This document shows, piece after piece, positions 27,179-31,468 of a stretch of DNA of 31,468 nt. Each line of letters opens with the position of its first letter. Position 1 is the stretch's first letter. This DNA is from CAZVJA01 sp964626885. GTDB lineage: Bacteria; Planctomycetota; Planctomycetia; Planctomycetales; Planctomycetaceae. Under the pieces are notes generated by a model that did not search any database, had not been told where the DNA came from, and saw nothing but the letters and a program-made list of their open reading frames with translations. Both the position numbers and the translations under genes were made by a program. The stretch is taken from contig CAZVJA010000043.1 of NCBI GenBank assembly GCA_964626885.1, forward strand, positions 1 through 31,468. The letters run 5' to 3'.

Positions 27179-28090
27179 GTGAATCGTTTTCCCGATTTCG
27201 TCCGCCACATTGTGCAGAGGCTGAAGCTCTTCTGTCCGTCGCTCGGCAAGGTGAAGATCGCCCAGATGCTCGCACGGGTGGGTTTGCACTTAGCACCCAC
27301 AACAGTCGGAAGAATACTGAATCAACCTTCGACTCCGAAACCGGCTCCGCAGAAACAGAATGCCACCCGCGTCCCCACCGCGGATCGTCCGAACCACGTC
27401 TGGCATGTCGATCTCACCACCGTCCCGACATCCCAGGGTTTCTGGACAGCCTGGCTGCCCCTCGCCTTGCCGCAGTGCTGGCCCTGCTGCTGGTGGGTGG
27501 CCGTGGCGATCGACCATTACTCCCGTCGTGTGATGGGCGTCGCTGCCTTTCGACAACAACCGACGTCGGAAATGGTGCGTGCGTTTCTGGGGCGCGCCAT
27601 TCGTCAGGCGGGCACGGCGCCGAAGCACCTCATCTGTGACAAAGGCCCGCAGTTTTGGTGCGAAGGTTTCAAACGCTGGTGCGAGCGCCGCGGCATTCGC
27701 CCGCGATTCGGCGCCGTCGGAAAACAAGGGAGCATCGCGGTCGTCGAACGTTTCATAAAAACCCTCAAGGAAGAAGGCACTCGGAGACTGCTTGTGCCTT
27801 TGCTCCACAAAACATTCCGCGCGGAACTTTCGCTATTCACGGAGTGGTACAACGGCCACCGTCCGCATACCTGGCTCGGTGGCAGTACGCCTGACGAAGT
27901 GTACGACGCTTTGCCGCCGGCAAACGAGCGGCCGCGCATCGAGCCACGAGCACGATGGCCGGCTCGTTCGGCGTGCGCTCAGCCCCGTGCGCCGGTGGAT
28001 GGCAAGCCCGGCACGGTCGTCGAACTCGATGTGACACACGTCGCGGGGCGAAAGCACCTCCCCATCGTCACCCTCCGCTGCGTTGCGTAG
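27167..28090 (+). mobile_element. Insertion-sequence remnant
   Basis: The extent is defined only by the truncated transposase frame. Neither terminal inverted repeats nor a target duplication could be recognised, so the true ends are unknown. Confidence 0.45.
27179..28090 (+). pseudogene. DDE (rve-type) integrase/transposase, N-terminally truncated
   Basis: 303 residues from a GTG at 27179. The integrase core is intact: Asp78 in VWHVDLTTVP, Asp154 in LICDKGPQFW and Glu190 in SIAVVERFIKTLKEE, giving a D-35-E spacing as in IS3/IS481-type enzymes. The sequence after the core, WYNGHRPHTWLGGSTPDEVY, and the final KHLPIVTL are the normal end of this group. What is missing is the N-terminal helix-turn-helix region: an in-frame stop lies at 27164-27166, and the GTG looks like an internal valine codon of a V-N-R-F-P-D-F segment. 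The protein is therefore probably inactive. It lies between the pepT neighbourhood and the Rhs cassettes and may mark an insertion or deletion boundary. Confidence 0.8.
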
Positions 28091-28182
28091 TTCCCCACGA
28101 CGCTTCGGCGACCGACAGCGTTCTTCGTGCGCGCGGGCAGTACTGCACGCTCCAAAACTGAATCAAATTGCCAATGAACGAA

Positions 28183-28249
28183 GGCGATTTCTCGCCGTCA
28201 GCGACTTGTGCTGACTGCTTTCCACTCACTCTGCCGGAGAATTTCCGGC
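28183..28249. repeat. Cluster of three hairpins
   Basis: GGCGA-TTTC-TCGCC (28183-28196) abuts GTCAGC-GACTTGT-GCTGAC (28197-28215); then GCCGGA-GAATT-TCCGGC (28233-28249). All stems are perfect. A further small one, GGCCA-CTTCAC-TGGCC (28287-28302), sits at the edge of the 55-base repeat. They lie in a gene-free stretch (28091-28293) between the transposase remnant and the Rhs fragment. REP-like, recombination-site or RNA functions are all possible. Confidence 0.6.
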
Positions 28250-28293
28250 CAAGCTCCGCTCACATCCGTATACTCGTAATTCGCTGGGCCACT

Positions 28294-28404
28294 TCACTGG
28301 CCGACGAAGTACGCGTTCGTCCGGGCGAGCTCCTGCACGGCCGCGTCGCCGCCGGCGAGATACGAGAACCAGCCGAACGAGAACGAATCCGCGATGCCGG
28401 CCGC
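28294..28404 (-). pseudogene. Fragment of an Rhs pre-toxin linker
   Basis: The minus-strand frame reads A-A-G-I-A-D-S-F-S-F-G-W-F-S-Y, then LAGGDAAVQELARTNAYFVGQ-like residues to a stop (TGA at 28294-28296). The last 18 residues are identical to the linker that precedes the toxin domain at the right edge of the window. Upstream it is bounded by an in-frame stop at 28405-28407, two bases from the end of the second immunity gene. It has no start of its own. It is best read as the debris of an older cassette junction, left when newer toxin/immunity units were inserted. Confidence 0.75.
28297..28351 (-). repeat. 55-base direct repeat, copy 1
   Basis: Identical at all 55 positions to 31414-31468, where the match is cut by the window edge, so the true repeat may be longer. 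It encodes the pre-toxin linker residues G-D-A-A-V-Q-E-L to F-V-G-Q. Confidence 0.9.
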
Positions 28405-28409
28405 TTACC

Positions 28410-28769
28410 TTACGTAAGCAGCTTGTACTTATCCCAGTTGATTGGACCCTCTGAAGGTTCTGCTTCCTCATCTTCGATCCACTTACGAAGCTGCTCTCCT
28501 TCGAGCCACAACGGTACGCCAGGAACGGTATTGTCGGGTGCATCTATTGGTACGAAAAACAGTTGCTCGTCCGCAGAAGCCTTCCGGCATACACGGTACC
28601 AAGACTTTCCGATAAGGATGTCCATGATCCTGTGCAAGTTGGGATAGTCGCCATTCACTCCAGCACAAACAACAGAATTATCTGTGAGCAAATGTTGCAG
28701 TGAGTTGGGATCGCTCTTATCCAAAAACGACTCCAGAGCCGCCTTAATTTGTTTTTGCAATTCAGTCAT
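28410..28769 (-). CDS. Putative immunity protein of the orphan toxin
   Basis: 119 residues, no signal peptide or membrane segment, acidic towards the C-terminus (WIEDEEAEPSEGPINWDKY). The family was not recognised; the block EQLFFVPIDAPDNTVPGVPLW looks like the beta-rich core of a small immunity protein. The assignment rests on position: it starts 13 bases after the stop of the orphan Rhs toxin, on the same strand, is small and relatively AT-rich, and is followed by toxin-locus debris. A negative charge would suit binding to a nucleic-acid-acting toxin. It ends right beside the pre-toxin fragment. Confidence 0.65.
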   Translation of the reverse strand: MTELQKQIKAALESFLDKSDPNSLQHLLTDNSVVCAGVNGDYPNLHRIMDILIGKSWYRVCRKASADEQLFFVPIDAPDNTVPGVPLWLEGEQLRKWIEDEEAEPSEGPINWDKYKLLT

Positions 28770-28782
28770 GGCGATACATCTA

Positions 28783-30324
28783 CTAAAAGATAATCGAACC
28801 GTCGGGCAAAACGGCAGACGCCTCCCGGAATTTGATCGAGAGTCCTTTTTTGCCAGGCCTCAATCCCACAAAGATTTCCGGATATTGCTTGACCAGCGCG
28901 TTTCGCAAGTTCGGTGCTGCTCTCAAACCACCACCGAATTGTTCATAAAGAATATCACTCTGAATGAAAAGATCCACGTCGAAGTCATTTGGGTTAATGG
29001 GCTGTCCATACGTGACCTTGTTTGGATTTCCGACACGTCCAGTGACAGCACTTCCCGTCAATCCGATCCTTGCCTCGGGGTCAATCGTCCGGAATGTTAG
29101 GAGCTCTCCCTGATCCAATGAGTTGCGAATGGCTATCTGGATTTCGAAGGCGATGCTTCGAGGCGCAATTCTTCTTGAAAACTCCGCGAAGCCGCTGGTG
29201 GCGGTGCCGGGGCGGAGCGCACGGATATTTTGGATCACCCGCAGGCGGTTGGCAATGTTGCGCAAGCCGGATGTCGAGGCGATGTCGGCGCCACCGACGA
29301 ACAGAATATCATTTATCGCCTGCTGCGCCCCGAGCGGCAGTCTGCGAATAGCGGCCGAGCCGATCTGCCCGGCCGCTATCCCCACTCCATAACCAACTCC
29401 GCCGCCAACTCCGCCGCCAATCGCGCCACCGATCGTGAAGGCCGCCGCGTCACCTGCCAGGTACCGGACCGTGTCGGTCTCGTCGAAAATGCTCGCGGTA
29501 CCAATGATGGTCGAGTATTCCGCGAGGCCGCCGGCCGCCCCTCCGACGACCGCCGCCGAAAGGCCGGATAGTCCCAAAATCTCAGGGGCAAACAAGGCTG
29601 CGACGCCGCCTGCAATCGAGCTACCATAGACAATAGTTCGCAGCTCTGCGTCCGTTGCCTGAGCCAAATAGGCATCACCGAGGACACTACGGAACCCTTC
29701 GCCAAGCAAGCGCTGGAGACCGGATGAGTAGACCCCCGCCAAGTAATCCGTCGTCGCCACCGTGGTGGTGGCCGGGTCGGGGCTGTTGGGGCGGTTGCCG
29801 TTGAAGCGGTAAGGGTTTGTGTCGCGCGCGGCTTGCGTGAGGTATCGGCCGTTTTGCGGATCGTAGACCGTCAAGCCGGCCAGATACAGATCGCTGAAGG
29901 GATCTTTCCGCAACCCGCGCCAGACGACCGGCACCGACGTTAGTGCGGCGTCCGAATCGCCACCTCCCAACGGAATCAAATCGCCGTTGCTATCGAACCG
30001 GAGTTGATATTGCCGCCAATTCTCGGACGAATCGACGAACGCGGTCGTGTGCACGGTTCCGGCGGAATCGGCGAAGGTCCAGACGGTTCGAGTGATGTCA
30101 TTATCAACCGCCTGATCGACCGCCAGCAACCCCGCCTGCCCCGGCCCGCGCAGGTTGCGGCGAACGATGTTGCCGTCGTTGTCGCCGGCCAGTTGCAGCT
30201 CGAACGCCTCGCCGGTGGCGTCATACACATAAGAGAAGCGTGTCTGGCTGACGATATTCCCCGAAGCATTGAAGACCGTCTCGATGCGGCGATCAAGGGC
30301 GTCGTAGGCGAATTGCACGTGCAT
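28783..30324 (-). CDS. Orphan Rhs tip with a nucleotidyltransferase-like C-terminal toxin candidate
   Basis: 513 residues from the ATG at 30324; a GTG at 30378 is also in frame but overlaps the preceding gene and the hairpin. The start has no good ribosome site, as expected for a displaced tip. Residues about 1-180 are the end of an Rhs core: AYDALDRRIETVFNASGNIV (YD-type repeat) and LTVYDPQNGRYLTQ...NPYRFNGNRPNSPDP, the canonical core terminus. A glycine/alanine-rich, hydrophobic pre-toxin region follows (about 215-330). The last 130 residues differ in style and are more AT-rich; they contain GLTGSAVTGRVGNP and NPNDFDVDLFIQSD, a GS...DxD pattern like nucleotidyltransferase folds. The toxin activity is inferred. 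A small immunity-like gene follows. Confidence 0.75.
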   Translation of the reverse strand: MHVQFAYDALDRRIETVFNASGNIVSQTRFSYVYDATGEAFELQLAGDNDGNIVRRNLRGPGQAGLLAVDQAVDNDITRTVWTFADSAGTVHTTAFVDSSENWRQYQLRFDSNGDLIPLGGGDSDAALTSVPVVWRGLRKDPFSDLYLAGLTVYDPQNGRYLTQAARDTNPYRFNGNRPNSPDPATTTVATTDYLAGVYSSGLQRLLGEGFRSVLGDAYLAQATDAELRTIVYGSSIAGGVAALFAPEILGLSGLSAAVVGGAAGGLAEYSTIIGTASIFDETDTVRYLAGDAAAFTIGGAIGGGVGGGVGYGVGIAAGQIGSAAIRRLPLGAQQAINDILFVGGADIASTSGLRNIANRLRVIQNIRALRPGTATSGFAEFSRRIAPRSIAFEIQIAIRNSLDQGELLTFRTIDPEARIGLTGSAVTGRVGNPNKVTYGQPINPNDFDVDLFIQSDILYEQFGGGLRAAPNLRNALVKQYPEIFVGLRPGKKGLSIKFREASAVLPDGSIIF

Positions 30325-30332
30325 ACACAAAC

Positions 30333-30349
30333 GGTCCGCACAGCGGACC
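30333..30349. repeat. Perfect hairpin at the cassette junction
   Basis: GGTCCGC-ACA-GCGGACC, a seven-base-pair GC-rich stem with a three-base loop, placed exactly between the stop of the first immunity gene (30350-30352) and the orphan Rhs tip. There is no T-run on either strand. It may be a terminator, a REP-like palindrome or part of a recombination junction. Confidence 0.6.
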
Positions 30350-30688
30350 CTACTTGGCTGAACTGCCACTCTGTTCACCTCGAATACGATCCAGGCATTT
30401 CTTTAACACCGAGATATCTGCGATTGGCTTGCCTTGATCGATTCCGCGAAGCCATTTGTCGTAGGAGTCTCGCACAACTTGAAATCCTTCGGGTGTAAGA
30501 TCTGAAACCCTGATCTTGATTGATTCGTCTGGCGTTCTACCAGTCTCAAGGATCGTGCGAGTTGTGAGGTTATTTGACTGAAGGAAATCAATAAACACAC
30601 AAAAACGCTCTCTCACCCTCGCGCGATAACCTGAATCCTTCGAGGCTGCAAAATGCACACTGGCATCATCAATCACAAAGTCGGTCAT
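30350..30688 (-). CDS. Putative immunity protein of the first Rhs toxin
   Basis: 112 residues, no signal peptide or membrane helix, so cytoplasmic. The family was not recognised. It begins two bases after the toxin stop (TAG-CA-ATG), so it is translationally coupled to the toxin, the normal place for an immunity gene. Content is mixed alpha/beta with charged helices (YRARVRERFCVFIDFLQ, VLKKCLDRIRGEQ). Base composition is clearly lower in GC than the Rhs core (for example 25 of 60 G/C at 30541-30600), as is common for cassette DNA. The role is inferred from position, size and composition, not from homology. Confidence 0.7.
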   Translation of the reverse strand: MTDFVIDDASVHFAASKDSGYRARVRERFCVFIDFLQSNNLTTRTILETGRTPDESIKIRVSDLTPEGFQVVRDSYDKWLRGIDQGKPIADISVLKKCLDRIRGEQSGSSAK

Positions 30689-30690
30689 TG

Positions 30691-31468
30691 CTAATTCACC
30701 CTTATGACTCTTGTCGGGATTGACTGAATATCGATGAGTTCTCCAGTTGCTGGGTTGCGGATGAATGAGCCTCCAGCCGCCCGAATTCGCGCTTCTTTTG
30801 CTAACTGTGAAGCTTTATCGGCAGTCTTGCTCGTGACTTCAACTGAAAACCTCGCATTGCTTGAGTTGCCTAAAACGACGAAGTCGATTCTACGTGCCTC
30901 GCCCGTTAATGGATCGATTACCGCTTTGCCACTGGCATCAAGCAGTTTTCGCTCCCGCAATACATTGTTTGTTCCGAACCTCGCTTCAAGTTTTCCTTGT
31001 ACACGGCTCTCTCGCAACCCTCCAATAACCTTGTTATTTCCCAGGCTAAGGCCAGCATCAATGGGCTGGCTAAACGAAGAAGATACAAGGTCGTCCAGTG
31101 CGGCAGTTGCGAAAACGTCGTCGACACGAGTCAACAGCCGTGAGCGAGCCAATCCGGCGGCGAAGCCGAGGGCCGGGAGGAAGCCGAGCGTGTCCGCGAC
31201 GGTGAATTGCCCCGTGGCCGCATGATAGCTGCTTTGGCCGAAGGCGACCCCCGCGCCGACCGTGTCATAAATGGCCACGCCGGCCGCCACCTTTTGCAAT
31301 GCGGTGCCGGTCCGCAACAGTTTCAGCGTTCCGCCGAGTGTCGAGACTTTGGCGGCTCCCAGCACCGCCCCCGCGCCGAAGCTTCCCACGACTTGCCCGA
31401 CAAAGCCGACCCCCTGGCCGACGAAGTACGCGTTCGTCCGGGCGAGCTCCTGCACGGCCGCGTCGCCG
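30691..31468 (-). CDS. C-terminal end of an Rhs polymorphic toxin with PD-(D/E)XK-like nuclease tip, 5' end outside window
   Basis: The frame is open to the right edge, so the Rhs core lies outside. The first visible residues form the pre-toxin linker (GDAAVQELARTNAYFVGQ), shared with the fragment at 28294-28404, then a glycine/alanine-rich hydrophobic region with VADTLGFLPALGFAAGLA. The last 115 residues are the toxin candidate: GKLEARFGTNNVLRERKL, then EARRIDFVVLGNSSNARFSVEVTSK, in which Asp (30883-30885) and the E-V-T-S-K block (Glu 30838-30840, Lys 30826-30828) match the D...E-x-x-x-K layout of restriction-endonuclease-like toxins. A helix follows with spaced charged residues. Such tips cut DNA or RNA of rivals. 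The immunity gene starts two bases downstream. Confidence 0.8.
   Translation of the reverse strand, partial: GDAAVQELARTNAYFVGQGVGFVGQVVGSFGAGAVLGAAKVSTLGGTLKLLRTGTALQKVAAGVAIYDTVGAGVAFGQSSYHAATGQFTVADTLGFLPALGFAAGLARSRLLTRVDDVFATAALDDLVSSSFSQPIDAGLSLGNNKVIGGLRESRVQGKLEARFGTNNVLRERKLLDASGKAVIDPLTGEARRIDFVVLGNSSNARFSVEVTSKTADKASQLAKEARIRAAGGSFIRNPATGELIDIQSIPTRVIRVN
31414..31468 (-). repeat. 55-base direct repeat, copy 2 (cut by window edge)
   Basis: Identical to 28297-28351. Here it is in its functional setting, in frame within the Rhs linker. Since the match reaches the last base of the window, it probably continues outside. Confidence 0.9.

Noticed and set aside
27094..27639. 181-codon plus frame overlapping the transposase, considered as the missing N-terminus by frameshift
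   Set aside because: Its translation shows no helix-turn-helix and continues as a shadow through the DDE core.
28183..28302. CRISPR-like array
   Set aside because: The inverted repeats differ from each other and are not direct repeats with spacers.
28168..28647. 159-codon plus-strand frame
   Set aside because: It runs through the hairpins, the linker fragment and the antisense of immunity B; no coherent protein.

Overview
The window looks like a chromosomal piece of a planctomycete (Planctomycetaceae-like). The strongest sign is the adjacent pair of a PSCyt1/DUF1549/DUF1553 cytochrome-like protein and a twin-arginine DUF1501 protein, a pairing expanded in that phylum. Many large exported proteins of unknown role, TTG/GTG starts, GC-rich coding (about 60% by eye) and long antisense shadow frames fit too. 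No rRNA, tRNA or CRISPR array was seen.

Layout. (a) 1-7611, minus strand: a probable operon, in transcription order an exported PQQ-type beta-propeller protein, a SIMPL (DUF541) protein, a prenyltransferase/squalene-cyclase-like repeat protein, a MoxR AAA+ ATPase, a DUF58 protein and a BatA-like VWA membrane protein that runs off the left edge. Spacing is tight and two genes overlap. (b) 7990-8652, minus: a TylF-like methyltransferase. (c) 8751-11819, plus: a YtrA-type GntR repressor, an ABC ATPase and a 12-TM permease, translationally coupled, behind a good promoter/operator. (d) 11934-17381, plus: an exported alpha/beta hydrolase and the cytochrome/DUF1501 pair. (e) 17842-20942, plus: an exported HEAT-like protein carrying a degenerate receiver-like domain, and a DUF3892-like small protein. 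(f) 20977-24803: a diacylglycerol/undecaprenol kinase diverging from a second ABC pair whose permease holds a large propeller-like insertion. (g) 24819-26983: an alpha/beta hydrolase diverging from PepT. (h) 26984-31468: accessory DNA with an N-terminally truncated DDE transposase, a cluster of hairpins, and on the minus strand a polymorphic-toxin (Rhs) locus.

The Rhs locus is the most interesting part. Reading on the minus strand from the right edge: the end of an Rhs protein with a PD-(D/E)XK-like toxin tip; a putative immunity gene 2 bases downstream; a short perfect hairpin; an orphan Rhs tip with a different C-terminal domain that has nucleotidyltransferase-like GS...DVD motifs; a second putative immunity gene; and then a fragment of the pre-toxin linker, with 55 bases identical to the linker at the right edge. 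Composition becomes AT-richer in the toxin tips and immunity genes. This is the layout expected for serial displacement of toxin/immunity cassettes by recombination. The toxin and immunity families could not be confidently named from sequence alone.
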